64,000 bases of DNA from Trogon surrucura. Lineage: Eukaryota > Chordata > Aves > Trogoniformes > Trogonidae. A program made the position numbers and the translations under genes. The stretch lies in contig CM036618.1 in NCBI GenBank assembly GCA_020746105.1, forward strand, positions 109,380,622 to 109,444,621. Reading direction: 5' to 3'. A model generated the notes under the pieces. The model was not told where the DNA came from. It saw only the letters and a program-made list of their open reading frames with translations, and did no database searches. Below are positions 24,601 to 39,300 of the stretch, piece by piece; the first letter of the stretch is position 1, and each line of letters begins with the position of its first letter.

Positions 24601-27600
24601 TCATTACTCTGTCACCATGCCTAGTAGCTGTTGGCCAGATTTTAAAAGGTGTTTAAGTGTAAAACTCCAAAGCACCCGAGAGCCATATCAAAAAAAGAAC
24701 TTAATGTCCAAAGAAGGACTCAGTATTTATGAGCCATTATTAAGCCGTCAGGAACAGAGAGAGTAAGCAGGGCTGATGCCAGGGAATGCATAACAGTCTC
24801 CTGCAGAAACAAAGAGTCATCGCTGTGACTATCACACTTCAGGGATGGAAGCAAAGGAACACAGATCACCCTGCAGCCAGTCACTATTGCAGTGAGAGGG
24901 ACTTGCTTTCATTTTCCAGGAAAGAAAGCAAGGTGGATAAGTAGAATGGGTGGAGATACAACCATATCAAAGATGGGACCAGGATCTTGCAGGTGTTTTG
25001 TGTTGCTAGGCTTTTTTTTTCTCAGTCTTCCACAGCAGAGGATGATTACTGAACTAAGGAGAACTTTCAGGTTGTGGTCTTCTATGTAGGGTCATGCTGA
25101 TTATTATTCTTTGTGTATAAAGGCTTCCATAAACACCTTATCTTGCCAAGAGACAGGGTCACTCCATCCCTCCTTCCTGGAAAATATTTAGAAACCAAAC
25201 TCTGCTCAGAAGATCATGAGAGGCTTGGAGAACAGACTGCCTGTGTGACAGCTGCATGCTTGTGCTTTCCTCTGCTGCTGTCTCACAAATCACTATACAA
25301 TGGCAGCGCTCTGCAAGATCATATGAGTTATCAGTCTTATTTATGGGAGATTTTATCAGGTATCCAACACACAATGATAGCCCTCTGATTATGCCATTTC
25401 CTCCACACTAAGTCTTGGTCTAATGCACCCACGAGTGGAGAGAAGATGCACTGGGGCAGTGCTCCATTGATCCAGCTGAACAGGGCAGGCAATGATCCAG
25501 CTGCCACCTGCCCTGATTTCAAGCGAGTTTTCATCCTCAGCTGAGGAGGTAAAGCTGGAATCGTTCCCTTGGCACAGAAAAGACATTGCAACAGCTGTCT
25601 GCCAGGAGAGGAGAAAAACATTTTGGGGGAGAGCAGCTACTCCAGTGCATGTGGACTTCATCAAACAGTCTGGGCTGTCCCTATTGTTTGTGAGCACTGG
25701 ATGAGAACAAAGACAGATTGGGCTAGAAAGGGCCCCACACAGAGACATTCAGAGCACGTACAGAATAGGACACTTTAATGGCTACACTGGATCACAGTTT
25801 TTTGATATAATCAGAGGAATCTACTAGCTTGGGAATATACACACACACACCCCCCTGAATACTCATAATTGTTCCTTGTTGTCTGCACTTACTAAGAAGT
25901 GGAACTAGTGCATGACAATTGTCACTTCACAGACGAGAGAGTGAGGAAAAATCTTGATAGCGTTGTCAGTCCTTTTCTTTCGCTGTTCCTAGAACTCTGG
26001 GTGGAGCTTCCCAGCTGCAGTCAACATAGTATTTCCTTGAAGGTCTTGGAGCTGATTCAATATTGCTATCAGTCTTTTAACAGTACCACCCCCTGCTCAG
26101 GAGGCACACTTTAGGGTATCAAAGGTGAGCCTATTTAAAGGAAAAGAGCAAGACCACTCTAGACATGATACTCTGTTCTTAGGTGTCTACCCAAAGACAT
26201 TTATCAATGATGCTAAATTCAGAGGGAACAGAGAGCAGAAGACAAGCAAGGCCTGGGAGAAGAAACATAAAGAGGGGAGACAGGACATCTAAGGGAAGGG
26301 AACAGGACATGGGAGCCTACCCAATAAGTAGCTTCATCCATACCGTTGAAATGGTGGGCGAGAGGCTTGTTTTGTGATCTTCTTGATAACTTAATAATAC
26401 TTAGTTGTAGTCAAACACTCCTGTGAAGGCAGACTACACATGAGACCATGTTTAAAACCAGTCTCCAATATGGAGAAACCTTGAGAAGGCAGAGTTCAAA
26501 TCTGCTTTTTGTCCAGCAGCCATGATGTGTGGGTGGCACCACCTCCCTTACAGCACAGGGTGTTTCAACAAGGGAAGTTTGGGAGAGAAGCCCACACCTG
26601 ATGGAACAGAAAATGCCTAGCTCCCCTTCTGCAAATGCTTTAGAGGTCTATGAGGGATCTGTCAACTCAGACCAGCTGTGCAGCTGAGTGAACAGTAACA
26701 TATTTGCCTCTGGGAGAGGTATGAGAGACCATGAATTATTCCAGGGCATTACTGAGACCACCACAAAAGTGAGAATGGGTTTCTTTCCTTCCCAGATAGT
26801 AACAAAAAGCTGGAAGCTGTCTGCAGGTCTTACATCGGAACCTATAGTGATGAGACTTTGTACTTACATAGTGTCATGTCCACAAAGATTTTAAAGTACT
26901 TTGCGAAGTTGAGTAAGCAGTGTGATTATTGCTGCAGAAATAAAAATTAGGAGTACAAGAAAAGCAAAGTGATCTGGAGTGCCTTGTCCTGCCAGAGCGG
27001 GAATAGCAGGGTCGAGCCGGGAGCACAAGGCAAAGAGTCGCCCATTTGTTGTGCTCTTCAGGGCTCCAGCTGGGCCAAGAGCCCAAGGAACAAGTGATTG
27101 GGGGCTTTCATGTGGTCAGTTGTTTATATGGCAAATAATATAATTATTCAGTGTATGTGATTGGCTTTACACAGAACAGGCTCCGAGTTATACTAGCAAG
27201 GGACTCACTACTAAAAGTAACCCGAGTCACTTGTAAGCCGGTGAAATAGGTGAAAGCTGGAAGAGTAAGGAGTCCTACACATTTAAACTCAGATGGGCTC
27301 ACAAAACAGCATGCACATAAACAACCCGCAACACACCTGGTTAGGTTTTCTTATTTCCCTGGGGACTACACATACAGATTGCTCATATTTGGCAGAGGTG
27401 AGCAAGCCTTCTTTCTAGGCTTGCAGGATGTGACATGAGGTGGATATTGGCCTTCACAGATGATTATGCATCAACAAGTATATCGCAGGGAGGCAACAGA
27501 GCATCACCAGTACTTCAGCAGGGAGCTGAGCTGCAGCAATGACTGCTTGGTATGGGACCTGCACACCTACCAGAGCACGTTAGGCTAGGTCCTGGAGGAG

Positions 27601-30600
27601 AGAGGCTTTAAGGGAAGAGTTGGACACTCCATGTGTTTTGAGGAGGCACAAAACGGGAATGAAGTGAACAAAAACAGTGATTTGCCAATAAAGCATGGAA
27701 GAGTATTCCATCATTACAGCTGTTGCATCATTATTAGTCAAGCTTCTAGGCATCTGCTGTTGTGACAACTAATTATTATCATTACAGTGTTTAGACAGAT
27801 TTTTAAAAGGCTTCATGTAGGTGCCTCACTCCCATTCATTTCAGAGAGACTTAGGCAACAGGGACTTAGCTCATAGTCCAGCCTCAGCCTGGAATGTGGG
27901 AGGCTAGATGAAGCGATCGTGGCTTCGTGAATCTCTAACCAGCAAAAAGCAAATGTACTTTCACAGGTAAGCTGTTAAAATCTAGGCTGGTTTGGAAAGA
28001 CTCATTAGGCCAAAATAACTAAAACCAATCTTATGCTGTTTTGGCCCTTGAAAACCTCACTGTGAAAAACAGTCTCTGCCTCATGCCAAGTTCTAAGCAG
28101 GGAAGACCATAGTATATCTGGAAAGGTGTGTTGTGCCTCCTCCCATTGTGTTCACACACATTAATCGTATACCAACAGAGATCACAGCAATGAGAGGATA
28201 CCAGCATGGTAAGACAGGGTTTAATTTAATGGAACAATACTGCTGTAAGGACCACAAACCTGCAAAAGAGCCCATTACCATCAGCAGGAGAGCTGAGTGT
28301 TGGGCTCCCTCAGATGGCACCGAAAATCTGCTCTCTCATGGGCTATGCTAGTGTGGTCTCTAGTGAGCTATCAAGAGAACATCTTTACAGGCCAGTTAGG
28401 AAGGCTAATGCTGCAGGTCTGGAAGGTGCCCTGAGAACATCTGCAAGCATACCCTGTGGTTTAGTAGAGCTTAGGACACCACCAGGCTCAGAATTCATAC
28501 CATGCGAGGAGATGACAGGAATGCCTAACCTGTGCTTACTTACACCACCAGCCACTAACTCAATAGCAAAAAAAAAAAACTCCCGAGGGATGAGTATATG
28601 GACATGAGGAAACGTGTAGCAGACCAGAGAAAGGACCCATATAAACCTGTTCCTAAGATGAAAAGGAGGAGCTGCAAACTATGAGTAGGTACATTCCTCA
28701 TGGGACTTATATTGGCAGCTGTGCTCTGCTTGAGTGAAGATGAAGTACCATAAACAGCTGGAGCTCCTTGCAAAGGGTACTACATTGAACTGGCTACTTT
28801 CAGTAACCTCAAGGAGGGCAGGCTTAACTCCAGATTATTTGCTGGGGAGCAGCAATGGCCTGCTGTTCCTAAAGGGCAGGCAAGCCAGGAGGCAAATGCA
28901 ATCCCAGCACAAGCAGTGCCCTCAGTGATGGAGGGCAGTCCTACAAGACCTAAACACAGCAACCAGGGACAGATGCTGGTGGAAGGGTCCATCAACAGCC
29001 CCAGACACAGCAAATAACAAACTCCAGGTCCAGACTACATGCAGGAACAAAAGGAAACAGAACCAGGACTAGAGAAAAACTACAACATACACCCAGAAGA
29101 CCCAGTCAGAACAGCTACCTAGAACGAAGGTCCACAGTCCATCCTGGAGATGGGGCCAGCAGGAGGAGCACAAGCAAGCTCACCAACAACACAACTCAAC
29201 TGGGAACAGAACACCTGCTCAGTCCAGAACTTAAATGGAGCCCTGAAGCCTGTGGGCAGGGAGTGTGGGTGAAGACCCCAAATGAGGCTGGTCAGTGCCC
29301 TCAGAGCCATGGCTATATTTTAGAGTTAAAATGGCACCACTAACTGAGGAAGTGGATGATTGGAACAGGTTAACTGGAGCATCTCACAGTACACTTACGT
29401 GAGCATTTCCTAATTCTTGTTTTATAAAAATTCACCTATTATAATTTAGTGTGACCTTTCTCCATGGAAATGCGCTGACCTCGGTCTGGTGGAATCTCAG
29501 GTTCACATCTAATCAGTTAGCAAGAGAAACACGTCTGATCTCATTCCAATTCCTTGCAGGTTTTTGCCCCAAACATTATGCACATACTTGGCAATTTCTA
29601 ACTCACTTTGGGGAGATCCAATTTTAGATACCTTGAGAACAAACTGAGTCAAGAAGCACATCACAAGGACTGAAATGCTTTTAAAGTTGATACTTGATTC
29701 ACCTGTGTTTTCTTCTTTTCCAGTCTCTCCAGTACTAATTCAGCAGCAGTCTCACAAAGCCCTTCTGTACTTTTCCTCCCCTGCCAGATAAAATCTGGTA
29801 AGTCAAACCTTTGGGGTTTTTCTGGGTGGTTGTGTGTTTTTTTCTTGCTACTTCAAGCTGAGAAGCAAACTCAGAACCTCCCAGTGTGTCTGTGAGCAAA
29901 GGGAACTGGCTTCTCCCAGGTCATGTTAAGTCCTGAGCAAATGTGTTTCTGTTTGCAATATTTCTTGTGGCTAGCTCCCAAAGGGACAGAACAGTGCAGT
30001 ACTCCTTCCCCTAACATAGCAAGCAAAGAAGATAAATCCAGTGATGCTTACACACACAAAATATGGGAGCGCTTGAAACGAATGGAACAGCTCCCAGGAC
30101 TAGAGGCAGAAAACCAAAATGACAGGGCCAAGAGACAGATTTAAAATAAATAGGTCCAAATCTGTCTGAAACTCCAGGAATAGCTTTCCCTGGCACCTTT
30201 TCACTTCAGCACCTGACAAGTAACTGACAGCAGAGTCAAAGCATGTGTCAGGCAGGTGAGTCTTCTGTGGTTTTAAAATTATCCCCCCCCAGTTTCTGAA
30301 GGCACCATTAATGGTTATCGATAGCATATGAAGCATCACGCTCCTGCCCACATCCCTAACTTCTAGGACAGTGATGCATACATAAACCACGTTAAATTGC
30401 CATAGAGCCCTCCACAAGCAGCCCACATACTTGCATCTGGTTACTAAGCTCACGGTTACTAATAGTTGTCATTAGCTCTGAAAAATGAACATGGTGGATC
30501 CTGGTGTATGTGGGGAGGAGGTTAGTGTGCAGTGACTCATGCCCAAATGAGCAAATCGTCAGCAAAAACAATTGGGACAAGAGATGGTTGCTAAATGATC

Positions 30601-33600
30601 AATTTAAGTTAATCAAGACTTCATTACCCATGGGTTTTTATTCTGGGTAACCTGGGAGGTTTTCTTTTGTGTGGCATAGCTCTGTCTACATTGACTCATC
30701 ACACTTGAGGGCAAATGATCCTTAGCCCTCATCTTGGCTGTTGAATTTCTGCTACACAGCTTGTTTGTTTTATCTGTTCCTTAGTTCTTTGGCCCACACC
30801 CACAATCAGATCTTTCGCTTGCATGTAGGCAGTGGCAAGCTCCAGTTCTGACTTAGTTGTTGAATAAAGAAGTCCAGGTAATGCTGAGACAAAGCTGAGA
30901 AAGATAAGTTAAATCGAAACCTAAAGAAATTGATCTTGACACCACTGCTTAAAGTAAGCAAACTGAGCAAATAGTGAGCTGAAATAACCACGTATATAAA
31001 CCATTTGAAAATGCTAGGTAATGTAGCCTGAGGCGCTACGTTAAGACCACCCTATAAGAGACCTTTTATGCATATATCACTGTAATATCATAACCGAATA
31101 ATTGCTTTGCCTCAAGCAAACCAGTGCTTGGGAATTTCTTACAGATTGTTCTTCCTCAACGTGCACAGCTTGCTTAATTCTCCACTGCTTTGACTTTTGT
31201 GGAGCTGGGCTAGTCTGTGCGATTCCTCCTCTCTAGGAAAGCACTGTAGAATTGTAAGTACTCAACACGAGACACAGGAGTTTCAAAATCAATTTCTGGC
31301 TCATGACAGCAGCTCTCAGACAGAGACACAGAGCATCAAGGAATTCCTTCCTACCAGCTGAGCAGGTCTCAGCTTTCCAGCTAACGCCAGTCTTTTTGCT
31401 CCATTTCTAGAAACCAGCATATATCAAGTGGAAAGGCAAATAGAGGAAGTAATTTGCTGATGTTACTCTCCTGTTAGTTTTACATATAACTTTTGGAGCT
31501 GTCAAGAGACTGAGCTGTGGCAGGGGTGGGAAGAGGAGGCCATCTGTGCTCTGATGAACAAGAAGAGAGGTCTCCACAAGGCACTTGAATCTACACCAAG
31601 AAAAAAGGCTGGCAGAGTGCAAGGGCTTTGCTGTTGGTCCTACAAGCAAATCACCCTCAGTGTTTTTCCTGATGACAGAAACCCACCTCAACTTTTTTTT
31701 TTTTTTCCCCTATGCAAACTCACACATTAAAGCAGAAGGGAGGTAGAAGAATGGTTACAGCCAGGCAAAGAAGTTGGGAATAAACATCCCTTCAAAGTAC
31801 AGAAGAAGCATACACAGAGATGTGATGAGTAGGTGCAGTTTATTTCACTTGTCTCCTGCGCTTGCTGTGACACCAGGCTCTCGGGACCTGCGCTGCACTC
31901 CGCCTTGCACTTTGGCAGGCATCGAGGAAATTGATTCCAAGCTTCGTCCACATTTTCCCTGTCTTTCCTATTTTCAGCCTTGAGTCTGCCCCCTGAGGCC
32001 CTCGCTGGAACCTGGAAGCTGAAAGCAAAACATTTCAGGTCACAGTTGTGAATATACTTGAATGTAGCCTTTAGACTGGTTCACATGCTAGTGAGAAAGG
32101 GGTTAATCTATTCCCAGGCAGGATTTGCAAGGCAGTAGGGACTGTACCAGATGTGAGAGAGCTGATTAACTCCCCACATGCCCCCGTACCACAGAGGAGC
32201 TGTGCATAATTGGTACCTTATTTTAGCAGGGAACAGTTTTTAGAATGGGGTCTATAATTAAGAGCTTAGATTAAATCCACCCTGATTTGGAAGTGAGAAG
32301 CAGAGAACACAGCTGGGACTCTCTGGTACCGTGGTGGTCTGGGCTTTATCCTTTCTTGAAGCTGAGGCAAGAAAACCTTAAGGAAACAAGACATTTCTGA
32401 CATAGAGTTACCCTGAATTTGTTAGAGGCAAACAGAATTTTTTCCTGCTGTGAAACAGTGTGGAAAACCAGACATTTCTGTCACAGAGTTACCCTGATTT
32501 TGTTAGAGGCAAACAGAAGCTTTTCCTACCCTGAAACAGTGTGAATTCTGATAAGTGCTTATTTTTAAAAGCAGTGATTCATAGATACTTATTTAAAGAT
32601 GAATTGTTTTATGGGGGATTTAAATCTTCCTTGACAGTGTTTATAACTTGAAATGCCACAAAGCAGGGCTGTCACATAGCAATCGGAGGATAATAGCGAC
32701 AAGAAGAGAAAGAGAAACTGGCTATTCTCGTTCCGCTGTCTGCATGGGAAGAAGCCACAGACAGCGAGCAAACAGCCACGTGAAACGCTGCTAGAAGCAA
32801 CCTCAAGAGGTCACCTCTGTTGCTAGGCAGGATCCATTAGCACAAGCAAGGCAGAGAAAATTAGCCTCAGAATATAATTTCAGCTCTAATAATTCAGCCT
32901 GATGCTGACATTGAGGCACAGATCTGATCCTTAGATGATGATTTTTATTGTGGATGTCACCTTCCCCATTTCTTTTTCTCTCCTAGCCTGAGTTGCTTTG
33001 AGTGGGCAAGGATTCTCAGCCCAAGCTCATGATTGATGTTGTCTGGAGTCAGTATCTGTGCCGGTGGCCCCCATTGTGATCCCACCAGTGGAACCAAACC
33101 ACCTGGAAAATTTGGGCCAAAAGGCCTTGTGTGGACAGCCCTCCAGGGAGACTGCTTTTTAATTAATTGGCAGAAAATGTCAGTGGGGAATGATTGCTGG
33201 TTCCATCTGCGTGGAGCAATCTCAGCTGCACGCTATAATTTCTGTTACCTGTAGAGAGGGGAAATCTTGCTGTATTAGCCCTTTCTTTCCTCTCAGAGGA
33301 GCTAAAAATATGCTGTATGGAAAACACAGAGTGATACTCATTTGGAGCAGGAAAGAGAAGCAGCAAAGACATCTGGGACCTACATGGAGGGTGTGCTAAC
33401 AAATTTGGAAAGCATTTTCAGTGGCAGCAGTTCACAGGGAATATTGGGTTCTGAAAATCATCATCATCCATCCCGTAAGTAATTATTTGAGTGGATTAGT
33501 CACTACTGGCTTTGGCAAGGCTTTTCATTTGATTTCCAATAGGAGGCTGCAATCTCCAGTCCTGTCAAACCTGCTCCTGGCACACTGGCCAAAAAAAAGA

Positions 33601-35892
33601 GTCCGTGAGGACAACATGGCAATTGTCTTCTAGGCAAGCAGGCAGAAGAATATTGAGCAGCATTTTGGGGGGACAAAAGGAAAGCTGTCTGTTCACATTA
33701 GTTTTGGACTGTTTATTTTGTGGGGTTTTTTTTCTGTACAGTGAGAAGCTACTGTTATCAAGTTAAAATGTGACAATCCGAGCTATCTTGGAAAACAACC
33801 CCAAAACATTTCCAGCTTCTTGGGTTTTGGGGTCCTGATATGAAACAAAGGTGGCTTTTGTCGGGGTAGTGAGGTGGATCCTGCAATGCCAGCTCAAACT
33901 TTGCTGCTATTGAGTAGAACTCGTGCCTGCCCAGCACAAAAACATGAGGCTGCCAACTTGATCCAGCTCAAGAGCTGCACCAAGGCCCACTGAGCTGTCT
34001 CATCAGCTAGGCAGCCTGGGGATCGGGGCTCGGCAACCTCGTCAGTCGTACCAGTGAAAATCATCCCAACTCAAGACTCACCGTCCAGAGAGAAAACAAA
34101 TGTTGGATTGAAAAAACATGATCAGCAGCAATGTCTGAGGGAGAAGGCCTGGAGTCTGAGAGTGTTTGACCATAAATGTTAGGAAACCCTGAAGAAGTCT
34201 TGCACTCAGATATGAATTTGATGTCTCATTCACATTTCCAGCAGATGTTTATCTAAATGCCACCAACTGCAGTTTGCAAAGGGATTGAAGAGTACAGGAG
34301 ACACTGTGATATCTCTTACCTAGAGCTGGGTTTTAACTATTCCAAAGTGTAATTGCACTTTGCATCATACGCTAGACAGCTCTTGGTTACTCAGTTACTT
34401 CAACTTTTCTGAAGGATGATCTGCAGATCCTCCAAATGCAATGAAATATACTGGCACGTGTAATCCATGTTGATTCCATGAAGAAGCACTGGGAAACAGG
34501 GTTTACAGACAAGCTGAGAGTGCTGCATTTGCTGACCATATGCTGGGATATTTTCTTTCAGACTAGGCTCCAGCAGTAGCTTGTATTTGCAGGCATAGCA
34601 ATGGAAACAACACAGATTGGGAGTAAACAGCATTCAAGAATCATGTTCAGATCTAGCATCCTGCATTTCAGAGAGGGAAGCAACAGAAAGAAAAAAAGAG
34701 AGAATGAAATAAGGGCAGATCACATCAGAGGCTGTGGGGTGAGCCACAGTTCTCGTTCATGTCCCATCAAAGGAGTTTAAAGGTGGGATCTGAAGGAGGG
34801 TAATTTGCAGATGTTTACAGTGAAGAGGACACAATGGTGGCTGTAAGAAGGAAACACTCCATGGAGGTGGCTGGTTGCCAAATCCCACCGTGAAGTGGCT
34901 TCTGATGAATATTGTCCAGGGTTATGCCAGAGTTTGCATTGCTTCCACGTGCACGCAGGAGAGGAATAATGAACCATGTTGCCTTATCCCTTCAGCTGGT
35001 CACAGGGCTGCTCCTGTCTGTTCTGATGAGGATGAACCGCTCACGGCTGCACATCGGTTCCTCATCTCCTTTCAGTCCACTGAAACTTGCTCTGCCCAAG
35101 ACTGGAAGGCAGCTGTGCTGGGGACACGGAGAACCACAGAGACCTCAGGCCAAGTGCATGTATTAGTGACTGCAGGGACCAGGCAGCCAGGATGCTGCTT
35201 ACAGGGAGACAGGAAAGCAGCTGTTTTGAAGAACCCTTTAAAAACCTTGATGTAACACAAATCGTGCAGAAATCTGTTACACTAAAGCCTGAGCCTAGTT
35301 TTTTTGAAAGGGAGGCCATCAAGCTGCTCCAAAATGTGCTCCCAGCCTCCCTTGACCGCCTCTCTTTTCCAGCATGTACTGCCCACAGACAGACTCCCTC
35401 TCCCTTTTCCTTGCCCACTGAGTCCACTTCACCTTACAAGCTGTTGTGAACCTGAGAACTTTGCTTACAGCCCTTGTCTTACTGACCTACCTGCTCTTCT
35501 CCAGAGGCCAGATGCTGTTGTGAATCTGTGTGGTTTGGGGACCAGTAGAAGCTAACACTCAGAGGGAAGCCCAAGCTGCTGTGTGTCAATGAGGTATTCA
35601 TTTAGATTCCTCTTTTTTCACATTTTGCAGGGATATTGTAATGAATGTTTATTGCATAATTTATGATCATATTACACACATTATCAATATTATTGAGAAA
35701 AAACTGTGGTGCTTGCTACATGTGCTCAGTGCATGGCTACAACATAATCAGCCACTATATTCCAGCTACAGCTGAGTTACCTTCTCTCAGAAGCAATCCC
35801 TCTGTGTAATGAAGAAGTAGAGTGGCTGCGTTTTTCAGGGCTCTAGACAGAGCCAGTGAGGATGGCGGGGAAGGATAAGAGGAGGAGGTCCA
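21600..35892. other. Gene-poor intergenic region
   Basis: About 14 kb with no supported gene. Open frames are short and lack domains. It contains short CA runs near 24391 and 25838 and an 81-bp tandem duplication at 32389-32542. A block at 28640-29330 looks like a degraded interspersed repeat but could not be assigned to a family. A short AT-rich stretch rich in homeodomain-like ATTA cores lies near 32160-32290, which may be regulatory. Confidence 0.55.
32389..32542. repeat. Tandem duplication, 81-bp period, two copies
   Basis: Copy 1 (32389-32461) and copy 2 (32470-32542) share ACATTTCTG, GAGTTACCCTGA, TTTGTTAGAGGCAAACAGAA and TGAAACAGTGTG, all at a constant offset of 81. A few substitutions separate the copies, so the duplication is not recent. 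There is no coding significance. Confidence 0.9.
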
Positions 35893-35944
35893 CCACATGA
35901 TCTCAGAGGTCTTTTCCAGCTTCAACAATTCTGTGATTCTGTGA
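35893..35944 (+). mobile_element. CR1 LINE 3' fragment
   Basis: A short fragment of the CR1 3' tail. It contains TGATCTCAGAGGTCTTTTCC and ends in the CR1 8-mer pattern ATTCTGTGATTCTGTG. It lies about 220 bp upstream of another CR1 fragment in the same orientation. Confidence 0.75.
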
Positions 35945-36165
35945 CAACTTACGCCCTGTAGCAGAGTTCTGGACAAAGCAACCAGAATTGTTGGAGGAGA
36001 GCAGTTCAGTTGGGATAGCTAGGAGTGGTGGGTATGGCACTATTTCATAGGGCTTTTGGGGCTTTGAAGCCAAAAGAGACATGAGGCTCTGGCAATCAGT
36101 TGCTGTCCACATGTGAGTCCATATTTGCTATTCTAAAACAAGAAGGACAGATCAGCCTGGTTTTC

Positions 36166-36384
36166 AAGATTGGGTATTAGGAAAAATTTCTTTACGGAAA
36201 GAGTGGTGAAGCATTGGAACAAGTTGCCCAGGGAAGTGGTGGAGTCACCATCCCTGGAGGTGTTAAAAAATCATGTAGACGTGGCACTTTGGGACATAGT
36301 TTAGTGGTCATGATGGTGTTGGGCTGAGAGTTGGCCTTGGTGATCTCAGAGGTCCTTTCCAGCCTTAATGATTCAATGATTCTA
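36166..36384 (+). mobile_element. CR1 LINE 3' end
   Basis: A 5'-truncated CR1. It includes ATTAGGAAAAATTTCTTTAC, GGAACAAGTTGCCCAGGGA, ATCCCTGGAGGTGTT and GATCTCAGAGGTCCTTTCCA, with the terminal ATTCAATGATTCT repeat. This is the typical 3' UTR of avian CR1 elements, moderately diverged. Confidence 0.9.
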
Positions 36385-39300
36385 GGGGAACAAAGCTCTC
36401 ACACTGTTTGTCCACCTGTTCCCCCTTCTGTTGTTCTCCAGCAAACTGGAACCCATTGGCCAAGGTCAGCTGAACTCAACAGTGAGACAGTGGGCCCTTC
36501 CCTCTGCAGAGAGCTGGGCGGCCTGATGCTGGGCGAGGCAGGGGTCAGCCAGCAATTCAACCGAGAAAAGCAGCAGCCGACTGGCCGTGAGTGCTGGCCG
36601 GCCTGTCAGCTCGCGCTTGGCTCTGGGTTCACCACAGCATGTGCCCATCTAGCGAGGCTGGGCAAGGCCTCAGCTACCAGGGGGCACCAATTGTGCCTGG
36701 TGGGGATAGTTTCCTTCCTAACCATTGCACTAATCGGCTTCGCCCTGCGAGCTGACATCTGATAAGCCTGAGCTCTCTAAGAAAATATCTCACAGCTATT
36801 TTGTGTTTGGGTAATTAAAAGTATCCTGGTAGGAGATGATATATTATTAAAACCCTAATTTTCTCAAAAATTCGTGTTTTGAAGAAACCCTTTGAGGGAC
36901 ATCGCTTCTGCAAAGCAAAAATTGTTATTACAAACACCCTCCCCCCCGTATCAGTCCCTCTGTCTGACCTCGCACCATCAGATAAGCAGGCTTAGCCTTC
37001 AGATATCTGTAGGGATTACTTTATATCTCTCCATAGCAGTGACTGGGATAAAGTGATCTTTTCTGCAAATACAGTTTAGCCTTTAGGAAGTTACTGCTTG
37101 CTCCTGTGTTAACCTCAGATATGAGCAGGTGACCAAAGACAGGCAGACTGCAGCTTGCCTGCGCTAGTGAACTATAAATAAAGAGAAGCCTACTGCTACA
37201 GTTGCCTCTGCTCTGCTGCAGGTAAATATTTGTCTGTGTACATTTAGAGAGGGCAGCTTGCATTCGGACAGCTGACCACAAATCTCCACAGCAGACTGCA
37301 ATAAAAATGCCTTTGTGGCATCATCTGCCACAGGATATTAAGACGCCCAGAAAAAGAAGAGAAAAAGTCCAGTTCATTGTCTTGAAGACATATTGTTGAC
37401 ACAGAAAGTTAGTATTTGATACCAGAGACTCAGATAAGGAAGGGTCAGAAGCCAGCTTGGGACATCACCAACCTCTACCTCCCCTAGGCTGAGGCAGGAG
37501 CAAGTACTTCTAGATAATCATAGGCATATTGTAAGTATCTCAAATGACAAAGATTCCACAGTCTTCCTAGGCAAACTAGTATTTTTGATACATTTTCTTT
37601 CTAATGGGTATTCTCTGTTCTACGTCCTCCCTGAAGTGCATCCAGCCTGACTTTGATCACAGCTGGCCAAGTTCTCAGGAGCGGCTCTCCCATGTCCCAA
37701 TGACTTCCCTGTGTTGGAAATCTGACAGCCTCAATGGTTTTGAATATCCAACTTCCCTAATACATTCAGGGTGGGAATCATTCCTGATTCCAGCTTTATA
37801 CAGATTTCTGACATGCTGATGAGAAGCTAAGGAGCAGAAAGGCTACAGTGTGGGGCAGCTTGAGAGAATTCCACTTCCAGACTCCTTGCAACACCCCTGG
37901 GCTTTTGCAAAGCCATGGCAGGTTGACTGATCTGCCCTCTTCATCCCTGTGTATCTCTGCTCCTTTCTGTTCCTGTAGTTGGTAATGAACACAAGTGCAG
38001 TGAGGGGGGGGGTGTAATAGCAGTTGAATGTTCAATACCAGCTTATTCTCTTAAAGCCTTCCCAAGCGCCTGGGTTTTTTTTTTTGCTGCTGTTTGTGAT
38101 AGGATAGTCAGCTTTATGGTTTGACATAGCACAGCAACTCTTATTTCCAGTGAATTTGTTTGGCTTGGAATAAGGCAAAACCTTCATGGTTTCAGCAGGA
38201 ACACCAAAGCCCATCTAAGAGGCTGCTCAAAAGGACAATCTCTTGAGGCACATTCAGCAGAGAGAGGGTGACCACACTACTCCTGCACCATCACCACCCC
38301 CTGCCACTGCTTTGCAAACTCCTCTGTCAGCAGCACCAAAAAGCACATTTCTTACCTTTGTCTCCAAGGCCTTTTGTGGCCTCTTCGTGCAAGCTAGATG
38401 TCCCTATTTAGCAAAGGACAACAGTCTTGCTGACTAAATGTTCTTTCCACTCCGCACCATGCAGAAAAGCAGCTCCTCTGTTTAAACACTGTGACATCAC
38501 CTTCAAGGTATCCTATATATTCCTTCGTAAAATTCTTCTGTCATAAGCTCTGTGGAAAACTCAGTGAGAATTAGACCAATGGCATGCACTAAACATGCTG
38601 CCAAGCACGTAACTCAGCTTTGGCCCAATGCTTCGAGTGTGGCTGACCTGTGAAGTAGCGTCTCTGTTGTCTTATATCTCATATTGAATTGGGTTGCTGG
38701 CACATGGGCCACATTTCTCTATTTATACAGTGCCTATCTCCGTACAAAACTGAGGCTCTGGGGTGAGACGCAAATAATAACCAAGTTGTTTAAAGCAAAA
38801 TGGAGAGCGGGTATCAGTCTTTTTCATAGCAAAAAGCTCTTGAAGCATTGTTAATAAAATTTCAGTATTATTCTTTATGAAACAATCCTGCTTAACCAAG
38901 ATGACCCAAGATGGCCTTTTTCCATCTCAAATTTTAATGTGGTTTTATAAAATGGATACATTTGGCATGTCATCTGGAAACATTAACCAGGGAGGTTAAA
39001 GGGGTGAGGTTCTTGGGTTTAAAGCATCCATTTAGTGGATAGATAAATGAATTGGCTAAGTGCTAGCACATTTTTCGTAGGGCTATTATACCTGAATTTT
39101 TTTCTGGGTTTGTTATAAGCTATTGGTTAATGGGGTAGAATTAGATTTTTACAGAACTCTGCGGAGATAATTTTCTTGGAAAACATTTTGAAGAGCCTGC
39201 CTGTCCAGAATATGAGATGTGATATTCCACTGCTGTCTGATGGATTGCTCCTCAAACAGCAGGACTGTGGCTGCAAGTGGTAGCCTGTGGCTCCTCCATT

